Origin: Gordionus sp. m RMFG-2023
Taxonomy: Eukaryota; Nematomorpha; Gordioida; Chordodea; Parachordodidae
Direction: 5' to 3'
NCBI RefSeq assembly: GCF_954871325.1
Contig: NC_088775.1
Location: forward strand, 39,595,561 to 39,659,560
DNA length: 64,000 bases
The notes below the pieces were generated by a model. The model was given only the letters and a program-made list of their open reading frames with translations. It ran no database searches and was not told where the DNA came from. The translations under genes were made by a program, and so were the position numbers. Position 1 is the stretch's first letter; every line of letters begins with the position of its first letter. Positions 11,760 through 23,829 of this stretch are shown here, in pieces.

Positions 11760-12296
11760 TTATTAATTTAAAGGATTAAGATTTTAGAATTAATTATAAA
11801 TATATCTTAATAATTTTTATATGCATTTAATATTTAAAATCTCTCGTTATAAGCCTATTTAGCAAGAAAAATATTGACTAATCCTGAAATTACGATAATA
11901 GATATCTATACCTTTATATAATCTATGAGAAAAATTGCTCTCATAATATTCTTCTTAATAAAATAGTGAATAATTAACGCCTGAAAAAAAGTATAGCGCT
12001 TTATAACATGGTTCAAAGTTAATCCCAGTATCAATTTTAATTTGTAATTTTTCTCAAGTGTTCAAAATTCTAAATCTTAATATCAAAAACTATTTTAGTT
12101 ATCAATTTAGTAATATTAAAACACTAATATTCTCCAGTATTCATAAAAAACAACAGCCTGAAACAAGAATACTAAGCTCAAATCATCTTAAATATTTGAT
12201 ACATTTATAGTTTAAATATTTTTATTTAAATTATATATATTTATTAATGTACAAAAAATTTAATTTAACATTATATATAGATATAAAAATTATGTA

Positions 12297-12540
12297 TAAA
12301 ATTTATTATTCGTGATATTGATATCCCATGAATTTAAACATAAACACTGTTTAAGTGTTTCGGAGGCCATGCGATTTCTTTTCTTTGTTACGGTGTCCAC
12401 CCCTCTTGAGAAGACACGCTCGCTCTCAACGGATGTACTTTGCTGCGACAAAAAATCTTTAGCCAACATGCAAAGGTACGGAAAACGCTCAGAATTACAG
12501 TACGACTTAAAAAAACTCGACTTAACACTACATTTATGAA
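12297..12540 (-). pseudogene. hAT transposase C-terminal dimerisation domain
   Basis: Read on the minus strand, the centre of the fold-back element encodes a clear hAT C-terminal dimerisation region: RFPYLCMLAKDFLSQQ, then TSVESERVFSRG, then TVTKKRNRM and a final LNSW. The T-S-V-x-S-E-R-V-F-S core and the following T-x-K-R-N-R are family signatures. Only about 75 codons survive, so the catalytic domain is gone. The position between the arms and the hAT-type target duplication agree, so this is probably the remnant of the element's own transposase. A plus-strand frame over the same DNA is a shadow. Confidence 0.85.
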
Positions 12541-13250
12541 AAATATGGCTCGCCTAAATTATTAAATTATATTTAAAAAAATTCATATTTTAATTGAAAA
12601 AATGCATCCGGAATCGCAAATACTTATTTAAAAAATTTATTGTTTTATTAGTTTAAAAATTCCATATGGAAGTGAAGTGACTATTTAAATTCTAAAATTA
12701 TAAAAGATATTTTATTTTACTTTTAGTGGTGCCAGCTAGACGGCAAATTTGTTGAGATTTTTTCTTTTCTTCATTGTTAGGGATAGGGATATGATTAATA
12801 ATCATTTTTTTTAACTTTCCAAATTTTTTTTTATTATTTTTAGGGGTATAAATCTAAATTTTTTTATTTTATTCATTTTTTGTTTTTAAAATTATAATTT
12901 AATATTATTAACATAAATTTTATTAATAAAAGTTCTCCAATTTAAATCATTTCTTAAATGTTTTACACATTAAAATTGATACTGGGATTAACTTTGAAAC
13001 ATGTTATAAAGCGCTATACTTTTTTTCAGGCGTTAATTATTCACTATTTTATTAAAAAGAATATTATGAGAGCAATTTTTCTCATAGATTATATAAAGGT
13101 ATAGATATCTATTATCGTAATTTCAGGATTAGTCAATATTTTTCTTGCTAAATAGGCTTATAACGAGAGATTTTAAATATTAAATGCATATAAAAATTAT
13201 TAAGATATATTTATAATTAATTCTAAAATCTTAATCCTTTAAATTAATAA

Positions 13251-13448
13251 TTATAAATCTACACAATCTAGTTTTCCAATATAATTTAAAATGTCATCGA
13301 TAGAGATTGATATAAAAGATATTGGTGCAGATAATATATACAAAGTTATTTCTCTGTACAATGATATGTAATTTCCTTCATGAAATATCGCATAAAATTT
13401 ATTCTCGAAAAAAAAACAAGGTATAAATATCATTGTAAGATGTGCCAA
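13251..13448 (-). CDS. Unidentified 65-codon ORF, right-arm copy
   Basis: Inverted identical twin of the frame at 11562-11759. See that entry; probably not a functional gene. Confidence 0.25.
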   Translation of the reverse strand: MAHLTMIFIPCFFFENKFYAIFHEGNYISLYREITLYILSAPISFISISIDDILNYIGKLDCVDL

Positions 13449-13689
13449 GTAAATTTTATCCTAACTAGAAACTTCAAAGAGGAAATATTTTAATATCCTC
13501 AAACTTAATATAATATGAATAAAACATAGATGAGTTTATGTGATAGTTGATTTTCTGACCCAGTCTATGACAATAACATATTTAAGAATTTTTTTATAAA
13601 TTAAAATTACAAGAAATATATTAGCATCTCATTTTATCACTTAAAAATTATTATGTACCTTACTACTCGTATATATAATAACATTTTTT

Positions 13690-15140
13690 GTCCCTTATCT
13701 ATGATACATCCTCACTGATATTTTAATTTAACATGTTTAGGATATATATCTTTAGCTATTTGCTTTAAAAAAATTGGAAAAAGTTTAAAAATAACGATTA
13801 TGACAATTGTCACCTATCTATGATACATCCTCACTGAATTTTTAATTTAACATGTTTAGAATATATATTTTTAGCTATTTTCTTTAAAAAATGATAAAAA
13901 TATCGATTATGAAAATTGTCACCTATCTATGATACATCCTCTTAAATTTTTAATTCAACATGTTTAGAATATATATTTTTAGCTATTTCCTTTAAAAAAA
14001 TTTGAAAAAGTTCAAAAATAGCGATTATGACAATTGTCACCTATATATGATACATCCTCACTGAATTTTTAATTTAACATGTTTTGAATATATAATTTTA
14101 GCTATTTCCTTTAAAAAAATTGAAAAAGTTCAAAAATAGCGATTATGACAATTGTCACCTATCTATGATACATCCTCACTGAATTTTTAATTTAACATGT
14201 TTAGAATATATATTTTTAGCTATTTCCTTTAAAAAAATTGAAAAAGTTCATAAATAACGATTATGACAATTGTCACCTATCTATGATACATCCTCACTGA
14301 ATTTTTAATTTAACATGTTTAGAATATATAATTTTAGCTATTTCCTTTAAAAAAATTTGAAAAAGTTCAAAAATAGCGATTATGACAATTGTCACCTATC
14401 TATGATACATCATCACTGAATTTTTAATTTAACATGTTTAGAATATATATTTTTAAATATTTCCTTTAAAAAAATTTGAAAAAGTTCAAAAATAGCGATT
14501 ATGACAATTGTCACCTATATATGATACTTCCTCACTGAATTTTTAATTTAACATGTTTAGAATATATATTTTTAGATATTTCCTTTAAAAAAATTAAAAA
14601 AAGTTCAAAAATAACGATTATGACAATTGTCACCTACCTATGATACATCCTCACTGAATTTTTAATTTAACATGTTTAGAATATATATTTTTAGCTATTT
14701 CCTTTAAAAAATTTGAAAAAGTTCAAAATAGCGATTATGACAATTGTCACCTATCTATGATACATCATCACTGAATTTTTAATTTAACATGTTTAGAATA
14801 TATATTTTTAGCTATTTCCTTTAAAAAAATTGAAAAAAGTTCAAAAATAACGATTATGACAATTGTCACCTATCTATGATACATCCTCATTGAATTTTTA
14901 ATTTAACATGTTTTGAATATATAATTTTATCTATTTCCTTTAAAAAAATTGAAAAAGTTCAAAAATAACGATTATGACAATTGTCACCTATCTATGATAC
15001 ATCCTCACTGAATTTTTAATTTAACATGTTTAGAATATATATTTTTAGCTATTTCCTTTAAAAAAACTCAAAAAGGCTCAAAAATGGCGATTATGACAAT
15101 TGTCACTTATCTATGGTACATCTTCACTGAAATTTTGATT
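13690..15140 (-). repeat. 118-bp tandem array, right arm
   Basis: Inverted counterpart of the left-arm array with the same unit and a similar copy number. Several unit-specific variants are shared at mirrored positions, consistent with one arm having been copied from the other. Confidence 0.9.
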
Positions 15141-15399
15141 TAACATGTCTACAATATATATTTTTATCTATTTCATTTAAAAAAGTTCAAAAATAACCAT
15201 CATAACAAATGGCTCTTTTCTATGGTGCATTTTCACTTAAAAATTAAAAAAAATAACTATGATGAATAGTTAATCCAGAGTATTATAATTTAAAGAAGCT
15301 TTAAGTAACTTTCCCGCCTATAATATTAATATATACTAAATGTTATTTGACTTTTGGTCAAAAAAAATGATCTAGATATTGGGTTAAGGGTGAAAAAAA

Positions 15400-15900
15400 G
15401 CAACCCTAACTTTAAGTCGACTTTAAAAAAAAAGATCCATATTTTGGGTCGGATTGAATAAAACGACCCGATGTTTGAGTCTGAGTCAGAAAAACGACCC
15501 AAACTTTGAGTTGGAGTCGAAAAATACGACCCAAACTTCAAGTTTGAGTCGAAAAATATGACCCAAACTTCAAGTTTGAGTCGTAAAAAACGACCCATAT
15601 TTTGGGTCGAAGTCGAAAAAAACGATCCAAATTTTTAGTCGGAGTCGTAAAAAACGACCCATATTTTGGGTCGAAGTCGAAAAAAACGACCCAACTTTTT
15701 AGTCGGAGTCGTAAAAAACGACCCATATTTTGGGTCGAGGTCGTTTTTTTCGGCTTGGACTTGGGTCGGAGTCGAAAAAACGACCCATATTTTGGGTCGA
15801 AGTCGTTTTTTTCGGCTTGAACTCGGGTCGAAGTCGTAAAAAACGACCAAAACTTTGAGTTAGAGTCGAAAAAAACGACCCAAAATTTGGGTGAGCTCTG
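15400..15900 (-). repeat. 32-bp GGGTCG/CGACCC array, right arm
   Basis: Inverted counterpart of the left-arm array. It is not a perfect mirror: near 15737-15835 it carries CGTTTTTTTCGGCTTG variants not seen on the left, and unit numbers differ. The arrays have therefore drifted or exchanged units since the inverted duplication. Confidence 0.8.
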
Positions 15901-15936
15901 TTCGAGCCGACTCGGCTAAGCCGATTAACAACACTA

Positions 15937-15944
15937 GTTAATGG
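15937..15944. repeat. 8-bp target-site duplication (right)
   Basis: GTTAATGG, the partner of 9105-9112. Confidence 0.9.
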
Positions 15945-16057
15945 TATCCTATTATAGATGCTGAGCTGAAAGCCTTGATTAAATATTTTTATAAGTTTCT
16001 AAATGAGAATTTCATCATATTAAAAGTTTAAAAACTTGGAAAATGCATATCATTATT
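15945..16057. other. Short spacer between fold-back element and LTR element
   Basis: AT-rich, nothing recognised. Confidence 0.5.
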
Positions 16058-16569
16058 GTTATAAATGAGATATATTATATATATAATGAAACGAATAATA
16101 TTAATCAAGTAAATAATATTATACAAATGAAATTTGAAAATTATGATAAACAAAACAACTTTCAAGATTATATTGAATATATAGATGATGTGTTGGAGGT
16201 AAGAGGTATATGGCAGAGATGAGGTCTTTTGTATATCCAAAAATTTTGAAAGAACTTAATTATAAGAAGATAATTGAAGTGGGTAAAAAAGTATTTAAGC
16301 CTATTTCAACGTTATTCAGCTCGAGAATTAAATTTATTCAGATAGAAAGAGGGGATGGTGAAGCAGTTAAAAAATTAGCACAAGAGTGTAAATTTGAATC
16401 TGACCTGGATGGGAGATTGAGGTATCAGATGGTGGCTGGAATCTAAATGGGTGCATTTGGGAAAGATATTCGCACCAGATTTCCAGATGAAATAAATAAC
16501 ATATGAGAGAGGGTGAGTTTTCAACAGGTTTTAAATATGGCTTTGGCAAGGGAAAGGTGAGGATGAAGT

Positions 16570-16880
16570 GACATGGTAAAAAAAGTCAATAAACCTAAGG
16601 AGCAGAGAGAGAATAATCAAGGAAATTTTTCTAATCAAAAGTACCCATATAATAATAATAAAGAAAAAGGAAATTTTAGTTATTACAATAATAATAATTT
16701 TAAGTTCAGAGATAACAGTAAATTTAACAATAATGATATGTGTAAGTACAATGAATGCTCAAAATGTGGAAGAATCACCCCCCCCCCCCCCTTTTTCAAT
16801 GTTTTACATCAAGGGTGAAATGTTATAATTGCCAAAAGATAGGGATTATGCTAAATATTGTAAGTGACGGAAGTTACATG
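16570..16880 (+). pseudogene. Gag / nucleocapsid region of the gypsy fossil
   Basis: An asparagine-rich stretch followed by a CYNCQK-type zinc-knuckle segment near 16820, the expected position of a nucleocapsid domain just upstream of protease. Further weak gag-like sequence lies at 16210-16450. Part of the broken element at 16058-20215. Confidence 0.55.
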
Positions 16881-16939
16881 CTATGCATCAAGATGACAAT
16901 GACTCATCAGATTCAATTAATAATATTTCCCAAATTGGT

Positions 16940-17240
16940 AGAAATAGTGCGAAGATATCTGTTAGGATAAATGGAGTACCTATAGAATTTGACTATGATA
17001 CGGGGGCACAGGTATCGGTTATTGGGAAACAATATTGGGATAAAATTGGCCGACCCAAGCTTGGACCAACCAAACCTTTGTCAGTATATGGTAACCAACC
17101 GCTGGGTGTACTTGGTGAGACTATGGTAAGGGTTCGTTTTGAAAAGATAAGCAGATCACTACCGATTGTGGTGACTCGTTCAAATGACATACCATTATTT
17201 GGACTACCATGGATACTGGCATTTAATATGTTTATCCCAC
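16940..17240 (+). pseudogene. Retroviral-type aspartic protease region of the gypsy fossil
   Basis: Contains the DTGA active-site motif in the context FDYDTGAQVSVIG, preceded by RINGVPIEF and followed by a GLPW segment, a normal layout for a Ty3/gypsy protease. Part of the broken element at 16058-20215. Confidence 0.8.
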
Positions 17241-17289
17241 GACAAGTTACTATACGTAGTATCACAAGAGATTATGACAACCGATAAAC

Positions 17290-18110
17290 AAATTGCTGGC
17301 ATGAAGATAAAATTTTTCAGTGTTTTTAATGACAAGCCAGGACGGGTGAATGATATAGAAGTTAGCATACATCTGAGTGAGGCAGCAAGGCCGAAATCAT
17401 GGCCAGCTCGTAGAGTACCTTTTCCATTACGAAAACCAATTGAAATGGAAATCGATAGATTGGTTAAATCGGGAATATTGAAGGAGATTTACCCAACAAA
17501 AAAACGTTTGACATGGGCTACTTCAACAGTAAACGTACGCAAAACAAATGGAGAAATCAGGATTTGTGCGGATTTTAAGGTAACATTAAACCCATATATT
17601 TTATACGATTACATATTATACCAACGGTGGATGATCTTTTAACCAAATTAAAAGATGGGTTGAAATTTACGGTAATAGATTTGAAAGATGCATATTTACA
17701 ATTACCAATAAAAGAGAGTTCAAAAGAATACTTAACCATATCAACCCATATTGGTTATTTCCAATATCAATGTATGCCTTTCGGTCTTTCTAGTGCGCCG
17801 ACCATTTTCCAAAGATATATGGATAATTTATTACAAGACTCCCAAATGACCGGAGTATATCTTGAAGATATTATCATAACGGGGAAAAATGATGTAGAAC
17901 ATTTGAATAACTTAAAAAAAGTATTAATGAAATTAAAACAGGAGGGTATGAAAGCAAATGGGCCAAAATGCGCTTTTTAAATGAATCAGTTTCTTTTCTA
18001 TGTTTTGTAATAGACAAAAATGGAATACACCCAGCGAAAGAAAAAATAGATGCTATTCGAAGGATACCAACTCCTAATAATATACACCAATTACGATCTT
18101 TTTTAGGACT
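17290..18110 (+). pseudogene. Reverse transcriptase region of the gypsy fossil
   Basis: Shows conserved blocks in order: an RxxPFPLRKPIE entry segment, RICADFK, IDLKDAYLQLPI and MPFGLSSAPTIFQ, ending in LRSFLGLVNYHERFLPH. These are typical of Ty3/gypsy reverse transcriptases. Part of the broken element at 16058-20215. Confidence 0.85.
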
Positions 18111-18199
18111 TGTGAATTATCACGAGAGATTTTTGCCACATCTGCATGGAATTGCCGCTCCACTGCATAAATTAACAAGCATATGTTGCTGGGGTTGGT

Positions 18200-18690
18200 C
18201 GGACAGGAAACAAGAGGTGTTTGATAAAATAAAACAGCTTTTATCAACAAATAAAACCCTAATTCCATATTCGCCAAACTTGCCAATTATATTGGAATGT
18301 GACGCCTCCAACACTGGTTTTGGAGCTGTGTTGTGTCATTTAGTAAAAAAAGGTATTAGCAGACCTATCGCATTTGCCTCGCGAACATTATTGGAGTCAG
18401 AGATAAATTATGCAATATAGAAAAAGAGGCACGAGCACTTTTGTTTGGAATGGAAAAATTTCATGGTAGAAAATTTATATTGCGAACAGATCACAAACCT
18501 TTGGAAATATTATTTGGTGATAAACGGGAACTACCTAAAATATCCAATAGTCGTTTAACGCGCTGGGCTTGGAAAATGTCCGTATATGGTTTTGATATTG
18601 AATATGTTCTAGGAAAAGAAAATAAAGTAGCTGATACTTTATCTAGACTGCCAGTAGAAGGCATAGAATCAAATAATGATCAAAAAAATG
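18200..18690 (+). pseudogene. RNase H region of the gypsy fossil
   Basis: Segments ILECDASNTGFGAVL, RPIAFASRTL, LRTDHKPLEILFGD and ADTLSRLP follow the normal RNase H order directly after the reverse transcriptase. Part of the broken element at 16058-20215. Confidence 0.85.
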
Positions 18691-18929
18691 CGTTATAAAT
18701 CAGAGCTATAGAATTTGCACGATATAAATATTAGTCAAGTTGAACTCCAAAAGGAAACAAGGAATGATAGCTTGTTTAAAAAAGTAGCTGAGCGTGGATG
18801 GGTGGATTTTGATGCGAAAAAAGATACAGAGTTAGTTTGTTTTTATAATCGTAGAGAGGAATTGTCAGTAGATCATGATGTTATTGAATGGAATGGGAAG
18901 TTGGTAATTCCAACCGTTTTGAGGAAATC

Positions 18930-19560
18930 AATATTAATGATTATACACAGAGGGCATCCAGGAATAAATGCTATGAAATCAATTTTTAGAATGTATTGTT
19001 GGTGGCCTAATTGCGATAAAGACATTGAACAATATGTTCGTCAATGTATGCCATGTCAAAGTAACCGGTCGAATATTATGGAGGTTCCTTTATATTCGTG
19101 GAACATATCTAATATGCCATGGGAACGAATTCATTTGGATTTCGCGGGGCCTATTGATTCTATACATGGTTAGTTGGAGTTGATGCACATACTAAATGGG
19201 TTGAGGTTGAGTTAATAAGAGAGACCACGTCCACGACAATAATCAGGGCTTTAAGGAAATGGTTCGCACGGTTTGGAACACCTAGACAAATTGTATCAGA
19301 TAATGGACCTCAATTTATTTCTAGAGAATTTCGAAAATTTTGTTTCGAGAAAAATATTAAATTGATACATACAACACCTTACCATCCAAAAACGAACGGT
19401 TTCGAGGAAAAAACAATACGAACCCTCAAGAGTCGATATTTTGCAACTAGGAAAGTCATCAGGGAGCCTGAGGAAGCCACGGGAGAAGTTTTGATAGCAT
19501 ATAGAATGGGTGAACATCAATCAACTGGACGTTAACCGGCAAAGTTATTATTGGGGCGAA
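18930..19560 (+). pseudogene. Integrase region of the gypsy fossil
   Basis: A zinc-binding H2C2 segment (HRGHPGINAMKSIF... then RQCMPCQ) precedes a core with WERIHLDFAGP and the second-aspartate context VSDNGPQF. The region to about 20000 holds a C-terminal tail rich in glutamate. Part of the broken element at 16058-20215. Confidence 0.8.
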
Positions 19561-20215
19561 ATTTAAAAACGGGATTAAATTGGTTACATCCAAATGTTAG
19601 GGATGAAATGGAACGATCGAATATACGACAAAAAGCAGCGCATGATAGAACATAGTCAAATGAGGGAATTTGAGATTGCACAACCGGTATGGGTGCATAT
19701 TGAAATAAATTCAGTTTGGAGAGAAAGAGTTATAAAATCCAGAACTGGTAGATATTCTTATTTGATAGAAAGCAAGGATAGAATGGTACGAAAGCATGCG
19801 GATGAACTTCGAAAAAGGGAGGTAGCTAAAGAAATGGAAAAGTCTGGGCCAGTGGAAGAAAATATGGAGTCAGAGAGAGAGGAAGAAAATGGAGAAAATA
19901 TGGAGTCAGAGAGAGAGGAAGAAAATATAAAAAATAGAGAGTCGGATATAGTTGGGATTTTAGAAAATGTGGAAGATAACGGAAAACTAAAAACGTGAAA
20001 ATCACAAAGAGCTAGGAAACCTACAAATCGGCTGATTGAGCAGTTGTAAGATCATATGTGTGGGGATATGTTATAAATGAGATATATTATATATATTATT
20101 AATGTTATAAATGTCATATACAAATCAATCATACAGTTATATAATATTTGTCATGTGATAGAATACTAGTTTTATATATACATACCAAATAAAGAAATTG
20201 TATAATTATTAAAAA

Positions 20216-20839
20216 AGGATTTAAGCGAAAACATTAGAGATTCATGATTTGTATTTTTTTTACAAAATGTAGTATATGCTCATTAGACGGTCATTATATA
20301 AAGAGATTGTATAAAAATGGTAATGCTAAAGAGGTAGCTATTTTAGTAAGTTTCATAATGCCAGCTCGAAATATCTAAAATATCCACCCCCCCCCCCCCC
20401 CCATTTTATAAGAAAAAATAAATTAAAACATCCCGCTTTAGGTTACGCTGTCCTTCTTACCCCGTGGAAAAAACTCGCCTATAGGGCTCGTGAAATAGTT
20501 AAAATTCTAACATGCTAAAAATCCCACAAGACTATCAAAAAATCATAAAATTTTAATTATTTCTAATATTATGAGGAAAAAAATAATATATATGTTGCAA
20601 CTTTCATATAAATTTTATAAAATTTAGTTTGTTTTATGCTATACCAAAGTGAAAAAAAGACTCTCATTGTAAAACTTGCAAATATTATAATAAATAATAT
20701 TTCCAATCTGACTTTTAGTAATGTTGCTTATTGTGCAAATATTGGCAGTGTTAATTTTAGTAAAAATCATAGCATAATGATGGAATTTAAATTAAAAAAT
20801 TAATTCTGCCAATAAAGTGTATTTCCCACATACTGTATA
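20216..20839. other. AT-rich spacer with a long C tract
   Basis: No gene seen. A run of about 18 C lies at roughly 20385-20402. Confidence 0.55.
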
Positions 20840-21179
20840 CAGTGACCCCAACAATGGGAAGGAGGGGGGGGGGTCCGAAGCAACTTCTTTTAAAAATTTT
20901 TTGAGTGGGGGTACTTTTAAAAAAAATTAAATTTTTTATTGTTTTACATCCATCCATAAACAATTGATTTCTGGTATGTATGTAATAATAAGGCCCCCCC
21001 CCCCCTCCCCATTCCCCACTTATTTATTAATTTAATATGTATTGACGGAAATTTTAGATCGATGTTTAGTAAATTAGGTTGTTATCCGGATTTCTTGTCA
21101 TAAATTATTTTTCCAATTTCAAAATATGCCCAAAAATATTACCAAAAAAAATAAAATGTGTTAGAAGAAAATATAATAT

Positions 21180-22510
21180 CTGACTCTTTTAATGATCATG
21201 AAATTTAATCGTGATATTATTGCGCATGAATCTTCAGAGGCACATATGATGGCCGATTATGAAAGGCTTTCACACAACAAAAAATCCATATTAAAATTTA
21301 TAACCCAGAAAGAATGTGTGGATAATAACCGTTCTATCATACGAATATTAATAAGATGTCTAGGTTATTTAATATCTCGTAACCAAGCCTTCTGGGGGAA
21401 CAAGCAACAATAAGGCAATATGATGGTCCTTATTACACTCATTTCAGATTCTGAACCTGTACTGGGAGAAAACAAAATAAGGGATTAAAAACGAAATTAT
21501 ATTCAATCTATTATCATATAATAACATAAATATTCTCATTGAAACCATGAATATGGTTATAGAATTTTTTTTAAATGAGATTGAAATTAACAGGTGCTTT
21601 TCAGTCATAGTTGATGGCACTTATGATGTTTCGAAATCAGAAGCAATAGCTTGGGTAGTAATATAAGAAAATAGTGAGACGCCTAAGCTCATTGAAAGAC
21701 TAACTGATATACATACATTGTATAGGAAACACAACTGGTCTCGATATTAAAAAGAATATAATAACCAAACTTGGCTCCATGAATTTACCTCTTGAATTCT
21801 TAGTTGGGCAAAGCTATGATGGCGTCTCAAACATGAGTGAAAGAATCAATGGAGTGCAGGCTTTGATTAGAGGGGAGGCGCCAAAGGCAGCTTTTATTTG
21901 ATCCTATTGTCATCGATTAAATTTAATCATTGTTCAATTATGTCAATCAATAAATGAATTACGAAATGTTTTAGGAATATTAGATGAGATTATACATATT
22001 TTGATGGTATTAAAAGATATGAGGTGCTCAAAGCATGTCAGAGTAATGCATTGATAAAATCGCAACGATTTCTACGCATCAAGAATACCACTCGGTAATA
22101 TTAACTTATTTGTTTAGATAGAAGCTGGCTATCGTCTTATAAAGCTATTGTAAATTTTTTCTACTTTATGATGCCTTGAGGGCAGCTTTAACAAATTTAA
22201 AGGATTCTGAAGATACTGCCACTTCCACTATGGCTAATGCTATAGTCTTTAGAATAGAAAAATTTGATTTTGTTTTATCACTTTGTGTTTTGGAAAAAAT
22301 ATTGTTGATAACAAGTTTGGCTTGTACAAAATTTCAAACCATTTCGAAGGATATATTTGCAATAAATCAAATTCAATTGGCAAAAGATTGCCTGATTAAT
22401 TTGAGAAGTATAATTTAAATTATTGTCTTTAATTATTTTTTAATCCTAATAGATAATAACCTTGAATTTTTGGATGTTTTTTCAAAAGCACAAGATTTTA
22501 TGAAGGAGAG
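21180..22510 (+). pseudogene. hAT transposase, DUF4371-type, copy 1
   Basis: Recognisable pieces in order: FNRDIIAHESSEAHMMA and ECVDNNRSIIRILIRCLGYL (21192-21390); CFSVIVDGTYDVSKSEAIAW (21597-21656) with the catalytic-type D; GQSYDGVSNMSERINGVQ (minus-copy equivalent, here about 21807-21858); then SYCHRLNLIIVQLCQSINEL (about 21900-21960, after an in-frame TGA where copy 2 has Trp). This matches the hAT family with DUF4371 and TTF-type zinc fingers. Several stops and frameshifts separate the pieces, including a TAA after WVVI and a frameshift near 21720. Confidence 0.8.
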
Positions 22511-22549
22511 AAATCTAATTTTATCATTGAAATTTTTTTTAGTTAAACA

Positions 22550-22975
22550 GGTATGGGTCTAATATTATATTTTCTAGCTGGCCTGAGCCGGGTCTGGATT
22601 TTTAAAAATTCTAAATGGGCTTGGGCTGGGTTTGAGCAAAATGATTAAATTTAAATTTAGATTATTTAAAACAGTTGCTAATTTAAAGAAATATTGCCTT
22701 TTTTTCTTCTAATAATAATAAATTTTAGTATTGTAAATAAAATGATTGCCTAAATATATTTAAATATTGTTTATTTTCATTAAATAAAAAAAATTAAACT
22801 TTTGGATATGGGCTTGGGTCGGGTTTGGGGAAATTTTTTGAAACTTATCTTTCATGGGCTTGGGAATTTTTTTTAACATTAGATATAGGCCGAACCGGGC
22901 TTGGGCCTAAAAAATTTTTTACTGCGGGCCTGGGCCAGGCTTGGTCAAAAAATTAAGGTCCATGAAGGTATCTGC
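22550..22975. mobile_element. GC-motif MITE inserted in hAT copy 1
   Basis: A block with repeated GGGCTTGGGC/GGGTCGGGTTTGG words amid A/T runs, ending GGTCCATGAAGGTATCTGC. Read inverted, the end GCAGATACCTTCATGG resembles CAGAGACCTTCAGG at 5213. Sequence on both sides matches the hAT copy at 42745-45384, so this is a nested insertion or replacement. A phrase GGG(C/T)CTAATATTATATTT next to its left edge also occurs at 6336-6354. No clean target duplication was found. Confidence 0.5.
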
Positions 22976-23220
22976 AATAATTATTGATATAATTATAAAT
23001 TCTTTCGCTTTCTCTTCCCCCAATTTATCTAAATTATTAATTTAAAAATTATATATTTTACATTTTATTTATATTATATATTAAAGATTGTTGCAATAAA
23101 AATTATTTTTAAAATTTATGTGTGTCAAAAAATAATTGGCCATTTTTTCGAGAAGGGGGGCTTTTCAATGGGGTATCTGCTTCCAATCCCTCAGAAAGTG
23201 TAGGGGCCACTAACTGTATA

Positions 23221-23829
23221 AGCCAAACCAATAACTACAAAGGGCTAACAAATTTAGAAATAATTCCAACAGATTACCAAATAAAACAAAGGAGCTAAAA
23301 AAATACAGATGTCTATAATATAGAGTAAATAAATTTTGTAGCTACCTGCGATTTATTTGCCTGCAGTTGCATTTTTAAAATTTAAATTTATCCGATCAAA
23401 ATTTGGTTAATTCTTTTGAATTCTATAAGCTTTAAACCTACAAAAAGTATATAGTAATTTTGTTATTTTAATTCCTGATTCAAATGTGGAATTGTATCAT
23501 GAAGTAAAAATCGTTCTTCAATTTCATTCGATTTATTTTATGGTAGGTAATCGTCAAAAATAATTATAATATGAATGGTATGGAGTTCTCAAAGCGAAAA
23601 TAATTTTGAAAAAAGTAACTGTTAAAAAAGAATGATCGGATTGATATATATATATATAAATTTACCTCTAATTTTTTTAATTTTGACAAAAATATGTTAA
23701 AGATTGATAAATTTGTAATTTTTGACCAGAAATTTTAAAAAAATATCGATGAAAAAAGTTCCCATAAATAATATTTATAAAATGTGATAACGTTTGTCCC
23801 GCTTAGTCTCGATTTTTAATAATTTTAAT
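23221..23829. other. AT-rich spacer
   Basis: Only a short (TA)n run near 23645 stands out; no gene seen. Confidence 0.55.

Larger units (their letters stand above)
9113..15936. mobile_element. 6.8 kb hAT fold-back element with minisatellite arms
   Basis: The left end is TAGTGTTGTTAA and the right end TTAACAACACTA. The flanks are perfect 8-bp direct repeats GTTAATGG (9105-9112 and 15937-15944), the hallmark of hAT insertion. Arms of about 2.9 kb (9113 to about 12045, and about 12965 to 15936) are inverted copies. In each arm, from the end inward: an array of about 32-bp GGGTCG units, twelve or so units of about 118 bp, then about 700 bp of unique DNA with an identical 65-codon ORF. The 0.9 kb centre holds the C-terminal end of a hAT transposase. 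The element is non-autonomous as it stands. Confidence 0.9.
16058..20215 (+). mobile_element. Ty3/gypsy LTR retrotransposon, broken
   Basis: A fossil of about 4.1 kb in plus orientation with the domain order of Ty3/gypsy: gag remnant with a zinc-knuckle region, protease, reverse transcriptase, RNase H and integrase. Integrase following RNase H separates it from Ty1/copia. A shared sequence beginning TGTTATAAATGAGATATATT occurs at both ends (16058 and 20070) and marks the LTRs; a purine-rich tract (GTGTGGGGATA) precedes the right copy, as expected for a polypurine tract, and AATAAA occurs inside it. The coding part is split by about eight interruptions, so it looks inactive and of moderate age. 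The exact outer limits and target duplication are uncertain. Confidence 0.85.
20840..23212 (+). mobile_element. hAT transposon copy 1 (decayed, internally deleted)
   Basis: The left end is CAGTGACCCCAACAATGGG and the right end is ...GTAGGGGCCACTA. The flanks are identical 8-bp repeats ACTGTATA (20832-20839 and 23213-23220). The internal sequence matches the element at 42745-45384 in inverted orientation. A GC-motif MITE (about 22550-22975) lies within it. Compared with the other copy, the transposase end carrying the dimerisation domain is missing. Transposase frames are interrupted by stops and frameshifts, so it is non-autonomous. Confidence 0.85.

Noticed and set aside
9113-15936. Polinton or other large virus-like element
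   Set aside because: No capsid, polymerase or integrase; an 8-bp duplication and a hAT domain point to a hAT derivative.
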